Positions 24,783 to 32,953 of a DNA stretch of 36,885 nt are shown here, in pieces. Both the position numbers and the translations under genes were made by a program. The notes beneath the pieces are model-generated. The model was not told where the DNA came from, ran no database searches, and worked only from the letters and a program-made list of their open reading frames with translations. This DNA is from Arenicellales bacterium (GTDB taxonomy: Bacteria; Pseudomonadota; Gammaproteobacteria; Arenicellales; UBA868), in assembly GCA_030754035.1 (NCBI GenBank), contig JASMBC010000009.1:1-36885 (forward strand), in the 5' to 3' direction. Within the stretch, counting starts at the first letter, position 1, and each line of letters starts with the position of its first letter.

Positions 24783-26729
24783 ATGCGTGTGCATCCTGCC
24801 GTCCGGCCGGCACTCATCGTGCTTTTGGCGCTTTTTGTGATGCTGATCAGCGGCTGCGTCAGGATAAATAATCCAGCTGGAGTCAGTGCCGCACCCGATA
24901 TCAGCAACAAAACCGCGCCAAGCGTGCCAGCCCAATCCCCGACCCCAGGCAAACTCGTGCCTGCGGAACGCAGTTTGGCCCAAAAAGAACCTGGCACCTC
25001 CGGCTGGACCTTTCTAAAGCGCGCCCTTAACGCCACCGGACCAAAAGCGGACGCCAACTTCCTCGGTGCGGCCCAAAGATTCCTAGAATCCGGTTTTACC
25101 TCTCCAGCCAGCAGCGCCCTGGACAATGTGACGAGTAACGATCCAGGCAGTTGGCCAGATAACCAGCGCCAATTGCTGCGCGGGGCTCTGGCACTGGCTA
25201 ATCAGAAACCCGAAGGTACATTACAGCTGGTCGAGCGCCTGAGCCCTGACGCAATGGATTCACGCCAGCATCTGCTGATGATGGAACTCCAGTTGCGCGC
25301 ATTCTTTGCGACCGGTGAGATCCGCCAGGCCCTGATCCTCATGAGGACAGGGTCAGCAGAGCGACCTGTACCAGAAGGAATCAATCCTTTGTACCGACTG
25401 GCCTTCTCGCAGTTGGCCCGCTTAAGCAGCAAAACCCTGGCAGAGCTTGACGCAGACCCCGCGCTAACTGCACAGGATCGAGCCTGGATCACCCTGGCAA
25501 GTCTTTACGCCCGCGATGGATGGAATCTTTTTGGCCTGCGAAATGCTTTTTCTAAATGGGCAACTCAACACCAGCAACATCCGGCGACGAACAGCGTACT
25601 GACTACGCTTGCACCTCCTGACTGCACGAGCACTGACGGCGCCCAGGTCGCCCTGCTGCTACCGTTGAGTTCCTCTTACCGAGAAGCCGCCAGTGCGTTT
25701 CGAGATGGCTTTTTCAGCCTGCACGAAGCTGATAGCGATCCGGCCAAACCGACCATAAAGGTTTATGACTTTGGCGACCAGATCGAGTTGGTGCCGAACT
25801 ATTACCAGCAAGCACTCAAAGGCGGCGCAAGTCAGGTGGTCGGCCCCCTGGGGCGTCGCGCCGTCACGGCGCTGGCCCAATGGCAAAGTTTCCCGGTTCC
25901 AACCCTGCTGTTGGGATCAACTGGGTCGGGCTTGCGTCCGGGTGGCTTTTCCCTGGACTTGTCACCACAAAATGAAGCGCGCGCTTTGGTAAACCACGCC
26001 CGGGGGCGCGGGCTACGCCGTGCCTTGATCCTGCACGGCTCTGATCAGCGAAGCGCAGCATCCGCCAATGCGGTGGCAACTGCCTGGGCGCACCAGGGTG
26101 GAATCATTGCGGGAACAGCAAAGATTCCCAAGGGGGTTGATGATTACTCCACTACTCTCGCTAAGCTTTTAGGCCTTGCTGACAGCGCACGGCGCGGCGA
26201 GATGTTGCAGGCACTGCTGGGCAACAGCACCCGCCTTTACACCGTGCCTCGCCGACGGCAGGACTTTGACGTTATTTTTCTTCTCAGCGATCAGTCGACC
26301 GCGCGGATGTTAAAGCCACAAATAGATTTTCATCGCGCCAGTTCGGTACCGGTGTACTCGATGAATACCATCTTTAGCGGCAAACCCAACCTGGTCAATG
26401 ATCTCGATCTTGAAGGTATTGTGTTTTCTGATATGCCCTGGCTCGTGCGCACCGGCGGACGTTTTAATCGAACTACCCTGCCGTTTGCGCTGAATACGCC
26501 TTACCGGTATTCCGTCACCGACCGACTGTTCGCTCTGGGTATGGATGCATACGTACTGAACCGCTTTGCCACATGCATGCGCGCCGACCCCCGGCAGATT
26601 TATGCCGGGGCCAGTGGCTTGCTATCGGTAGGCTGGGATGGACGGGTCCACAGGACCTCAGACTGGGTCAGGTTCACTGATGGACTACCCCAGGCGTGGG
26701 AGCCATCGCTGAGCACAGGAAAGGGCTGA
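24783..26729 (+). CDS. lpoA: outer-membrane lipoprotein LpoA, activator of PBP1A
   Basis: 648 residues. The N-terminus MRVHPAVRPALIVLLALFVM with lipobox LISGC predicts a lipoprotein acylated at C25. The first half is helical and repeat-like, as in the TPR-like domain of LpoA. The second half, from about VALLLPLSSSYREAASAFRDGFF, has the periplasmic-binding-protein fold of the LppC family (SQVVGPLGRRAVTAL, PTLLLGSTG, DVIFLLSDQSTARMLKP). LpoA spans the periplasm to stimulate the bifunctional synthase PBP1A. The start is uncertain: a GTG at 24762 with AGGA seven bases upstream would add seven residues. A TATACT at 24771-24776 precedes the ATG by six bases. Confidence 0.92.
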   Translation: MRVHPAVRPALIVLLALFVMLISGCVRINNPAGVSAAPDISNKTAPSVPAQSPTPGKLVPAERSLAQKEPGTSGWTFLKRALNATGPKADANFLGAAQRFLESGFTSPASSALDNVTSNDPGSWPDNQRQLLRGALALANQKPEGTLQLVERLSPDAMDSRQHLLMMELQLRAFFATGEIRQALILMRTGSAERPVPEGINPLYRLAFSQLARLSSKTLAELDADPALTAQDRAWITLASLYARDGWNLFGLRNAFSKWATQHQQHPATNSVLTTLAPPDCTSTDGAQVALLLPLSSSYREAASAFRDGFFSLHEADSDPAKPTIKVYDFGDQIELVPNYYQQALKGGASQVVGPLGRRAVTALAQWQSFPVPTLLLGSTGSGLRPGGFSLDLSPQNEARALVNHARGRGLRRALILHGSDQRSAASANAVATAWAHQGGIIAGTAKIPKGVDDYSTTLAKLLGLADSARRGEMLQALLGNSTRLYTVPRRRQDFDVIFLLSDQSTARMLKPQIDFHRASSVPVYSMNTIFSGKPNLVNDLDLEGIVFSDMPWLVRTGGRFNRTTLPFALNTPYRYSVTDRLFALGMDAYVLNRFATCMRADPRQIYAGASGLLSVGWDGRVHRTSDWVRFTDGLPQAWEPSLSTGKG

Positions 26730-26767
26730 TGTGACCTGCCAGAAGCACACTGACAGATGATCAGGCT

Positions 26768-27109
26768 GTGAGCCGCCACTGGTCAGAAGATCTAGCCCTG
26801 GAGCAACTGCTTGCCAGCGGACTGAAACTGGTTTGCCGCAACTACTGGACCCGTCGGGGTGAAATTGATCTGGTCATGCGAGACGGTAATGAACTGGTAT
26901 TCGTCGAAGTGCGCCAAAGAACAAATACCGCTTATGGTCGACCTGAGGAAACAGTGAACCGAAGTAAACGCGCCAGATTGCGCCTGGCGGCGGGCCACTT
27001 TCTGCAGCAGTATGTTGAATTTCGCTCACAGCCGTGTCGATTCGATATCTTTGCTGTGACTGGCAACGATGTTGACAATACCTGCCGATGGATTAACGAT
27101 GCCTTCTGA
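26768..27109 (+). CDS. yraN: YraN family endonuclease-like protein (UPF0102)
   Basis: 113 residues from a GTG. The YraN/UPF0102 fold resembles Holliday-junction resolvases and restriction endonucleases. The core reads SEDLALEQLLASGLKLVCRNYWTRRGEIDLVM... and ELVFVEVRQR, containing the nuclease-type E-x-(n)-GEIDLV-(n)-FVEVR motif. The real function is unknown. The N-terminus is a little shorter than usual (most members have GxxAE before DLA; here HWSE). It lies between lpoA and gmhA/diaA as in E. coli. No good ribosome-binding site precedes the GTG. Confidence 0.9.
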   Translation: MSRHWSEDLALEQLLASGLKLVCRNYWTRRGEIDLVMRDGNELVFVEVRQRTNTAYGRPEETVNRSKRARLRLAAGHFLQQYVEFRSQPCRFDIFAVTGNDVDNTCRWINDAF

Positions 27110-27248
27110 CCGGCCATCTCAAAGTGCCGGCCATAAAGAACTGAACAGCGCCAGGGTCATTGCCAGTAGACCGGTTGCGCCAGGGGGCCACTCACGCTAC
27201 CGTCTGCCCCTGGAACGACCGTTACCCATAGATCGGGAAAGGTAAGAG

Positions 27249-27839
27249 ATGCAACCCATGGAGCAGGATATTCGCGACCAGTTCGGCGCCAGTGCACAGA
27301 TCGCACTCGCCAGCGCTGACCGGCTGGCGGGCCCTATTGCCCGGGCTGGGCGAGCCATTATTGAAACACTAGACGGTGGCGGCAAGGTGCTGCTTTGCGG
27401 TAACGGTGGCTCCGCCAGTGATGCATTACATTTCAGCGGCGAACTGCTGGCGCGTTATGAAAAAGAACGTCAAGCCTTGCCGGCTATTGCACTGGTTGCC
27501 GATACCGCCGCCTTGACCGCAACCGGCAACGATTACGATTTCACCCAGATCTTTTCACGACAGGTCGAGGCTCTGGGTCGATCAGGTGATCACCTGATCG
27601 CTATCACGACATCGGGTAACTCGCCGAATATCCTCGCGGCGGTACGCACGGCCCAGGACATCACAGATCTTACTATCACGGCATTCACCGGGCGTGAGGG
27701 TGGTCAGCTCGGCAATCTGCTGCGTGATACCGATATCGAGCTACGCGTACCGTCCGACAACACTGCGCGAATCCAGGAAGCTCACGCTATAATCATCCAC
27801 TGCCTATGTCGACTGATCGATAAACACTTCTGCGGATAA
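27249..27839 (+). CDS. gmhA: phosphoheptose isomerase / DiaA-type SIS protein
   Basis: 196 residues with a single SIS (sugar isomerase) domain. GmhA turns sedoheptulose 7-phosphate into D-glycero-D-manno-heptose 7-phosphate for LPS core. The paralogue DiaA binds DnaA. Sequence: LLCGNGGSASDALHFSGEL (49-66), TATGNDYDF, ITTSGNSPNILAAV, and IQEAHAIIIHCLC. The GmhA catalytic pair is present as E65 and H179. The ATG at 27249 has AAAGGTAAGAG upstream. Position next to yraN and dolP is that of E. coli diaA, while the catalytic residues and the heptose adenylyltransferase gene at 28468 favour GmhA. One protein may serve both roles; the symbol is a best guess. Confidence 0.8.
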   Translation: MQPMEQDIRDQFGASAQIALASADRLAGPIARAGRAIIETLDGGGKVLLCGNGGSASDALHFSGELLARYEKERQALPAIALVADTAALTATGNDYDFTQIFSRQVEALGRSGDHLIAITTSGNSPNILAAVRTAQDITDLTITAFTGREGGQLGNLLRDTDIELRVPSDNTARIQEAHAIIIHCLCRLIDKHFCG

Positions 27840-27844
27840 TCTTC

Positions 27845-28444
27845 ATGATCCAGTTTCATTACGCCATTCCGAAAAGACCCTTCAGGCATACCTTGTTAGC
27901 GCTGCTGGCCGCTGTTACGGTCAGCGGCTGCGGTATTGTCGTGGCCACCACCGCTGTAGTGATCGCCGTCGACGTTGCCCGCGACCGCCGCGGTGCGAGC
28001 GTCTACTGGGACGACAACAAAATCGAGTTCGATATTCGCGGTTCAATCAGTGACCAAAAAGAGATCCAGAATGAGAATGTCAGCGTCACAGTATTTAATG
28101 GAATTGTTCTGCTGACCGGTGAAGTGCCCGACCAAAGAGATATCGACAAGATTCTCGATCTGACCAAGGCGCATAAAGGTTCACAGCAAGTTATCAATCG
28201 ACTGGAGCTTGCGGGCAAATCGAGTCACACCAGCCGTGCCAACGATGGCTGGATCACCACCCGAGTCAAAACAGCGATGGCAACGTCGGGAGCACTGGAC
28301 CCTACCCGGGTCAAGGTGGTAACCGAACGGGCGAATGTTTATCTGATGGGGCTGGTGACCCGCGCCGAGGCTGAAGCCGCTGTCAAAGTGACCCGATCTG
28401 TGCCAGGCGTCGTACGTGTGATCAAAGTATTTGAGTACATCTGA
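27845..28444 (+). CDS. dolP: double-BON-domain outer-membrane lipoprotein DolP
   Basis: 199 residues. An N-terminal signal with lipobox TVSGC predicts acylation at C29. Two BON domains follow (about 55-120 and 133-199): NVSVTVFNGIVLLTGEVP and the end DGWITTRVKTAMATSGALDPTRVKVV... / VYLMGLVTRAEAEAAVKVTRSVPGV, very like E. coli DolP (YraP). DolP binds anionic phospholipid at the division site and supports outer-membrane integrity and septal amidase control. It starts five bases after the preceding gene and is clearly in its operon. Confidence 0.92.
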   Translation: MIQFHYAIPKRPFRHTLLALLAAVTVSGCGIVVATTAVVIAVDVARDRRGASVYWDDNKIEFDIRGSISDQKEIQNENVSVTVFNGIVLLTGEVPDQRDIDKILDLTKAHKGSQQVINRLELAGKSSHTSRANDGWITTRVKTAMATSGALDPTRVKVVTERANVYLMGLVTRAEAEAAVKVTRSVPGVVRVIKVFEYI

Positions 28445-28467
28445 GTATCAGCCGGTGTCATTCTGGG

Positions 28468-28953
28468 GTGAACAGCGCCCGTAAAATCATCCTCGACCCA
28501 AAAGCGCTGAAGCGGCGGGTCGACTCCGCCCAGCGGCCACTGGTTTTTACCAACGGCTGTTTCGATATTCTTCATCGTGGCCACATCACCTACCTTGAGG
28601 AAGCAGCTGGGCTGGGAGCCACGCTGCTAGTGGCCCTGAATACCGATGACTCGGTACGCCAACTGGATAAGGGCGCCGGACGGCCGGTCAACCCGCTGGA
28701 AGACCGCATGGCACTCGTCGCTGCGCTTGAGTGTGTCAGTCTCGTTACTGCGTTTGATGAGGCGACCCCGCTGGAGCTTATCCGCCAAATCAAACCGGAC
28801 CATCTGATCAAAGGTGGTGACTGGAGTCAGGAGGAAATTGTCGGGGCTGATATCGTGCAGGCAGCCGGCGGCGCCGTCCACAGTTTGCCTTTTCGCTACC
28901 AACGTTCAACCACTGAATTGATTCACCGACTGCGTGATCCAAAACGTAGCTGA
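28468..28953 (+). CDS. rfaE2: D-glycero-beta-D-manno-heptose 1-phosphate adenylyltransferase (separate HldE C-domain)
   Basis: 161 residues from a GTG. It corresponds to the C-terminal nucleotidyltransferase domain of HldE: VFTNGCFDILHRGHITYL carries the HxGH motif (H36, H39), with DRMALVAALECV, IKGGDWSQEEIVGADIV and the closing RSTTELIHRLRD. It makes ADP-heptose for LPS core. The kinase domain, fused in E. coli, is absent here and must be encoded elsewhere, as in bacteria with separate rfaE1 and rfaE2. It follows dolP by 23 bases and fits functionally with the phosphoheptose isomerase two genes upstream. Confidence 0.93.
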   Translation: MNSARKIILDPKALKRRVDSAQRPLVFTNGCFDILHRGHITYLEEAAGLGATLLVALNTDDSVRQLDKGAGRPVNPLEDRMALVAALECVSLVTAFDEATPLELIRQIKPDHLIKGGDWSQEEIVGADIVQAAGGAVHSLPFRYQRSTTELIHRLRDPKRS

Positions 28954-28990
28954 AGCACCGGCCTGATCACAGCGAGCCTAGCGGTGCGAT

Positions 28991-29482
28991 CTAGATCCGC
29001 TGTAATAGAGGCTCCAACTCAGACAGTGCCGTCTCGTACACCGTACGCTTGAATGCCACTACCTGTTTGACTGGCAACCAGTAATCCACCCACTGCCAAT
29101 AATCGAACTCGGGTACAGCGCTATGGTCCAGGCAGATTTTGTCGTCTGCCGCAAGCATGCGCATCAGGAACCACATCTGTTTCTGCCCACGAAAGGTGGT
29201 TCTGCGGGACCGTAACTTGCCCGGCACATCGTAACGCAACCATTGGCGAGTTCGGCCGACCAGTTGCACATTCTGTGGACGCAGTCCAACCTCTTCGAAA
29301 AGCTCCCTGTAGGCCGCCTGCTCAATTGTCTCTCCTTGCTCGACGCCGCCTTGAGGAAACTGCCAACCATCATGGCGCGTACGCCGCGCCCACAACACCT
29401 GCCCGAGGTTGTTGAACAACACAATGCCGACATTGGGCCTATAGCCGTCGGCATCAGAAACATTATGTGTGTCATCTGACAT
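28991..29482 (-). CDS. rppH: RNA pyrophosphohydrolase RppH
   Basis: 163 residues. This Nudix hydrolase removes pyrophosphate from the 5' end of mRNAs, allowing RNase E decay. The Nudix box lies at 45-67, with GGVEQGE at its start and REL.EEVG at its end. The N-terminal DGYRPNVGIVLFN and the WQFPQGG before the box are characteristic of RppH, as is YDVPGKLRSR... TFRGQKQMWFL. It is convergent with rfaE2 across 37 bases. The ATG at 29482 has no evident ribosome-binding site. Confidence 0.95.
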   Translation of the reverse strand: MSDDTHNVSDADGYRPNVGIVLFNNLGQVLWARRTRHDGWQFPQGGVEQGETIEQAAYRELFEEVGLRPQNVQLVGRTRQWLRYDVPGKLRSRRTTFRGQKQMWFLMRMLAADDKICLDHSAVPEFDYWQWVDYWLPVKQVVAFKRTVYETALSELEPLLQRI

Positions 29483-29608
29483 GAAACTGTGGTCCGAATC
29501 CGTTACCTAGTTAGCAACACCGATTCTTTCATGTTTTTTGTCATTCAGGCAATACTGAACAACTAAAGGATGCCGCCCAGCAATGCAAATTGACTCGTTT
29601 CAGGTCGA

Positions 29609-29962
29609 TTAATGTTCCTTTTTTTTCAGCGAATCTTCGTAACGGCCACTAAAGAGAGCCTCCAGTTGGTCAATAGTCACATCTGCCTCTGAGCCCTGAA
29701 GCACATGCTGGGTCATCAGGGACGAAGCTTCGTTAAAAAGTTTAGCCCGATCAAGCATGGGATAAGTTTCAGACAGGCGACGGATTGCCCCAATTACACT
29801 TTCGCTTCGCGGGCGGGGAATATCAGCAACTTCAAGCTCTGCCGAGACCGAGTCCGGTTGGCACGATAGCAGGTATTGGGCAAAATTCAGCAGACTTTGC
29901 CGGTGCTCCGCTGTCAATCTATCAAATAGAGCCTGCCAATGCTTACGGTCGGGATCAGCCAT
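29609..29962 (-). CDS. small protein of unknown function, co-operonic with a LysR regulator
   Basis: 117 residues from the ATG at 29962 (a GTG at 29974 would add four). I do not recognise a named family with confidence. It is acidic and mostly helical: MADPDRKHWQALFDRLTAEHRQSLLNFAQYLLSCQ resembles the short helical start seen in DUF2281-like or antitoxin-like proteins (LxxEhRQSLLxFAxYL). A proline-rich linker follows (ADIPRPRSESV), then a second helical part ending in KKKEH. No signal peptide or membrane segment is seen. It starts 42 bases after the LysR stop and is probably co-transcribed with it. Confidence 0.65.
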   Translation of the reverse strand: MADPDRKHWQALFDRLTAEHRQSLLNFAQYLLSCQPDSVSAELEVADIPRPRSESVIGAIRRLSETYPMLDRAKLFNEASSLMTQHVLQGSEADVTIDQLEALFSGRYEDSLKKKEH

Positions 29963-30004
29963 CACGTACCGCACTCAGGCTGATCGCCTGGCCGTCAAAT
30001 TGAT

Positions 30005-30913
30005 TCACTGGACCGATTGCTTGGTAACGCAATGTGCCTGGGTAAAATCCAGAAACTCATCCATCGCCCGCAATCGGAACTTCTGCTTCTGATAAACAAT
30101 TGAAAAGGGTCGAGTCAGGGGTGGATCAAGGCTAGCCTTGGCCAACATGTCAAGCTGTAGTTCTTTGTTCAGTGTGGCAACAGACAGAATTGAGATACCC
30201 AGGCCGGCAACAACAGCACTCTTGATTGATTCAGGGCTACCAAACTCCATGGTCAGGTTGAGGTCAGAAAATTCATGGCCCCTGCCGCGCATATAGTCCG
30301 CAATAACATTACGGGTACCCGATCCTTCTTCGCGGCTGATACAGGGGTACTCCAGGATTGCTTCGATAGCCACTGATGATGACTTTGCCAGCGGGTGCCC
30401 AGGCGGCATGACGACGACCAATTCATCATTCCAACATATCTTGGCTACCAGGTTCTTGTTACTCACTGGCCCCTCGACAATACCAATGTCGATCTCGTTG
30501 CTTTCGACCATGTGGATAACACCTTCCGTGTTAGCCACATGCAGGCGGACTAACACGTCAGGAAATTTCGCCTTATATTCACCGAGAATGCTGGGAATAA
30601 CATATTCACCGATGGTCGTGCTCGCCCCAAGCACCAGGGGCCCCAGCACATCGCCGGTCAATTTGCGGACCTCGTTATCCATCTCGTTGTATAGCGCGAT
30701 CACCCGATCGGCATAAGATTTGACGAGCTCCCCAGCCGTGGTCAGGCTGATGCGATTATGCGTTCTATCAAACAGACGAGTATTGAAGTAATCCTCCAGC
30801 TGGCGAATCTGGAAGGTCACTGCGGGCTGCGTCATATGCAATGCCTCAGCTGCCTTGGTAAAACTGAGTACCCGTGCCACCGTTGTAAAAACCTGTAGTC
30901 GTCGATCAGCCAT
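30005..30913 (-). CDS. LysR-family transcriptional regulator
   Basis: 302 residues from the ATG at 30913, with AAGGTGA upstream. The N-terminal winged helix-turn-helix reads LQVFTTVARVLSFTKAAEALHMTQPAVTFQIRQLE. The C-terminal part is a LysR effector-binding domain (LGASTTIGEYVIPSILGEYKAKFP, SREEGSGTRNVI, SAVVAGLGISILS). It resembles CbbR/CysB-type regulators but differs clearly from the CbbR-like protein at 31872. The effector and targets are unknown; the small gene downstream is a likely co-operon partner. The 290 bases upstream (30914-31203) hold no gene that I can support. Confidence 0.93.
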   Translation of the reverse strand: MADRRLQVFTTVARVLSFTKAAEALHMTQPAVTFQIRQLEDYFNTRLFDRTHNRISLTTAGELVKSYADRVIALYNEMDNEVRKLTGDVLGPLVLGASTTIGEYVIPSILGEYKAKFPDVLVRLHVANTEGVIHMVESNEIDIGIVEGPVSNKNLVAKICWNDELVVVMPPGHPLAKSSSVAIEAILEYPCISREEGSGTRNVIADYMRGRGHEFSDLNLTMEFGSPESIKSAVVAGLGISILSVATLNKELQLDMLAKASLDPPLTRPFSIVYQKQKFRLRAMDEFLDFTQAHCVTKQSVQ

Positions 30914-31000
30914 CTTGTGTTCACCTTGCCGCGGGCTGGGCCCGATATGTGTGCATCCCGAAAATGCGTGACCAGACTCCATTAGGAGTTTGCAGCCTTT

Positions 31001-31012
31001 AATAAGTTTATT
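31001..31012. promoter_or_regulatory. palindrome upstream of LysR gene
   Basis: AATAA-GT-TTATT forms a dyad about 90 bases before the LysR start at 30913. It shares its half-site type with the palindromes at 32821-32863 and could be a LysR operator. A second dyad, ACTCC/GGAGT at 30976-30989, lies between it and the gene. Confidence 0.35.
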
Positions 31013-31203
31013 TTATGGCTTCCGGGCACAAATTGACACACCTAGCTTGCTGCTATCAAAAACAGATCTGGCAAAAAGCCAACGCTCGCTCCGACCGGGC
31101 GAGAAAAGAACTGACATAGCAGTCCATCACCAACCGCTGTCGGCGCGTCGGTGAGGAAGTGAACCACCCGGCCCGGCTCAGGTGGCCAGGCCAGTGCGTT
31201 CTA

Positions 31204-31734
31204 TCAGGGGCAGGTGGCGGTATCGCTCGAAACAACGCCTACTAGCAGCAAAAAACTGGAAAACGGGCCCATGTTTTTCATGGCTTCCCATTTCGGACCT
31301 GAAAATTTCAGGCGCATAAAGGACATGGCTTTCATCGGTCCGTATTCGCCAGAGCCCATTTCAACCCAGCGCGCGGTCTTGGCATGCATCCGGTAATCCA
31401 CTTTCTTGTTCAGGGTTGTGGTCTCAACCGCACCCCCGTACACGCACTGCGCTTTACCATCGACGGGTGCAATTCGGATCTCCGCGGTCGGCTCATCTCC
31501 ACAATCGCTACGATAAACGTGCATGACCTTGGATGGACGACCCGCATTGTTATCAACCCAGCCCGAGCTTGCGAGCTCATCGGTCAATACCGGATCCTGG
31601 TTCCAGGCAGCGCACACTGCGCTGCCCCACTCGCTTGACATCATGACTGGTGCGGCATGGGCTGTTACTGCGAAACTGGCCAGAAGTGCAAAGTTGCCCG
31701 CTACCAAGCCAGCTTTCAAAACAAACTTAAACAT
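31204..31734 (-). CDS. secreted cysteine-containing protein, SCP2-like C-terminus
   Basis: 176 residues from the ATG at 31734, with a strong GGAGG six bases upstream. A clear Sec signal peptide ends near AVTAHA/APVM (about residue 27). The mature protein has four cysteines (SAVCAAW, RSDCGDE, AQCVYGG and the C-terminal TATCP), suggesting two disulfides in the periplasm. The C-terminal part (GPMKAMSFMRLKFSGPKWEAMKN...GPFSSFLLLVG) reminds me of SCP2 sterol-carrier-like domains, where such a lipid-pocket helix follows a small sheet. This is an impression, not a proven match. It lies between the two LysR genes on the same strand, with its own possible promoter. Confidence 0.7.
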   Translation of the reverse strand: MFKFVLKAGLVAGNFALLASFAVTAHAAPVMMSSEWGSAVCAAWNQDPVLTDELASSGWVDNNAGRPSKVMHVYRSDCGDEPTAEIRIAPVDGKAQCVYGGAVETTTLNKKVDYRMHAKTARWVEMGSGEYGPMKAMSFMRLKFSGPKWEAMKNMGPFSSFLLLVGVVSSDTATCP

Positions 31735-31827
31735 GGATAACCTCCGTGGGAGTACTGTCAATCAAACCTTAAGATCGTTGATTATCCTTTAGCGCAGCGC
31801 AAAGCGGGATTGCGTTTCTTTATCTGC

Positions 31828-31856
31828 CTGTAGAAAGTGGTTATATGCTTTGTCAA
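31828..31856 (-). promoter_or_regulatory. possible promoter of the secreted-protein gene
   Basis: TTGACA (31856-31851), a 17-base spacer and TACAGG (31833-31828). The -35 is perfect and the -10 is poor. It lies just past the cbbR stop codon, about 95 bases before the gene it would serve. Confidence 0.35.
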
Positions 31857-31871
31857 CGCTAGGCGTAGCTC

Positions 31872-32768
31872 TTAGCTGACCTTGGCACCAGCCTCAAGGA
31901 CAAACCTGCGAAAAGCCTCGGCTGTTGGTGACAGGCGCTTGCCGCGTCGGTGTGCCACATACCAGCGGCGCATGATCGGAAACCCCTGCACATTCAACTG
32001 AATGAGACGCTTGAGGGTGAGTTCTAACTCAACCGTATGGGCCGACACAATCGCCAGACCCAGGCCTGCCTCGACGCTCTGCTTAATCGCCTCGTTACCC
32101 GTCAGTTCTATCCCTTTTTGGTAATGAAAATCGTTTTCAGCAAAACATCGCTCCATGGCAATCCGCGTTCCTGACCCTGGCTCACGAACCAGGAATTTCT
32201 CCTGGGCCAGGTCGCTCAAAAGAATTTTGCGACGCCCAGCCAGCGGGTGATTCAGGGCACTGATCACAATCAGCGGATTATCCATGAATGACTCAGATAC
32301 CAGATCCATATCCTTTGGCGGCTGACCCATCAGCACGAGGTCAGGTACGTTATCGTCAAGGCGGGCCAGAAGCGATTCTCGGTTGGCCACATCCAAAGAG
32401 ATTTCCACCGCAGGATGCTCACGAGCGAAAGTCGCAAGCAGTCGGGTAGCAAAATAATTCACGGTAGAAGCAATAGCGATCCGCAGACGCCCAGAGTCCA
32501 CGCCCAGAAGTTCGTTCATCTCCTCACCGGCTACGGCCAGGTGCTGCATAATGGTTCGAGCATGCACCAACATGGTTTCACCGGCCTGAGTCAGGTAAAT
32601 CTTCTTGCCGATCTGCTCGAACAGCGGTAACCCAGTCGAGCCTTCCAGTTGCTTAATCTGCATAGAGACTGCGGGCTGCGTCAAATACAGTTCCTCTGCG
32701 GCACGGGTATAACTCAGGTGCCGGGCGACCGCCTCAAATACCTGTAATTGCCGAATCGTTATATGCAT
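31872..32768 (-). CDS. cbbR: CbbR-type LysR regulator of CO2-fixation genes
   Basis: 298 residues. The N-terminus MHITIRQLQVFEAVARHLSYTRAAEELYLTQPAVSMQIKQLE is highly typical of CbbR from chemoautotrophic Proteobacteria. The effector domain includes SGRLRIAIASTVNYFATRLLATF and REPGSGTRIAMERCF. CbbR senses metabolites such as RuBP or NADPH and activates cbb operons. It is divergent from the phosphoribulokinase gene across 185 bases with several AT-rich palindromes. The ATG at 32768 has GGGAG five bases upstream. Confidence 0.9.
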   Translation of the reverse strand: MHITIRQLQVFEAVARHLSYTRAAEELYLTQPAVSMQIKQLEGSTGLPLFEQIGKKIYLTQAGETMLVHARTIMQHLAVAGEEMNELLGVDSGRLRIAIASTVNYFATRLLATFAREHPAVEISLDVANRESLLARLDDNVPDLVLMGQPPKDMDLVSESFMDNPLIVISALNHPLAGRRKILLSDLAQEKFLVREPGSGTRIAMERCFAENDFHYQKGIELTGNEAIKQSVEAGLGLAIVSAHTVELELTLKRLIQLNVQGFPIMRRWYVAHRRGKRLSPTAEAFRRFVLEAGAKVS

Positions 32769-32820
32769 AGACTCTCCCTGACCTGCGGCTGTACCTAGGA
32801 AATAACAGGCCAGTCCGAGG

Positions 32821-32863
32821 ATAAGTATAAACTTATTTATGAAATAAAATAAATTTGCTTATT
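32821..32863. promoter_or_regulatory. cluster of three palindromes in the cbbR-prk intergenic region
   Basis: Three dyads are packed end to end: ATAAGT-N4-ACTTAT (32821-32836), TTATTT-N3-AAATAA (32833-32847) and AATAA-N6-TTATT (32848-32863). LysR regulators bind such AT-rich T-N11-A dyads as a recognition site plus an activation site near the -35 of the target. The last dyad overlaps the -35 position for the TATAGT at 32882. Confidence 0.55.
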
Positions 32864-32887
32864 CTGATGATACCTATCCCGTATAGT
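32859..32887 (+). promoter_or_regulatory. possible activator-dependent prk promoter
   Basis: A -10 TATAGT at 32882-32887 with TTATTC at 32859-32864 as a poor -35 after 17 bases. A poor -35 overlapped by a LysR-type dyad is usual for CbbR-activated promoters. Confidence 0.4.
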
Positions 32888-32953
32888 CACAATTATTAAA
32901 TCGGTTACACCTGTTGCCTGGCAGTTCTCTACCCGGCGCAGGGGAGAAAACTC

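Noticed and set aside
27110-27248. CCGGC/GCCGG dyad after yraN
   Set aside because: The arms are short and not followed by Ts; the gap holds no other clear signal besides the gmhA ribosome-binding site.
28955-28987. GCACCG/CGGTGC hairpin between convergent rfaE2 and rppH as a terminator
   Set aside because: The loop is 21 bases and no T-run follows on either strand, so support is too weak.
29615-29630. Run of eight A (minus strand) near the end of the 117-residue gene as a programmed slip site
   Set aside because: It lies only a few codons before the stop and simply encodes lysines; no downstream frame continues the protein.
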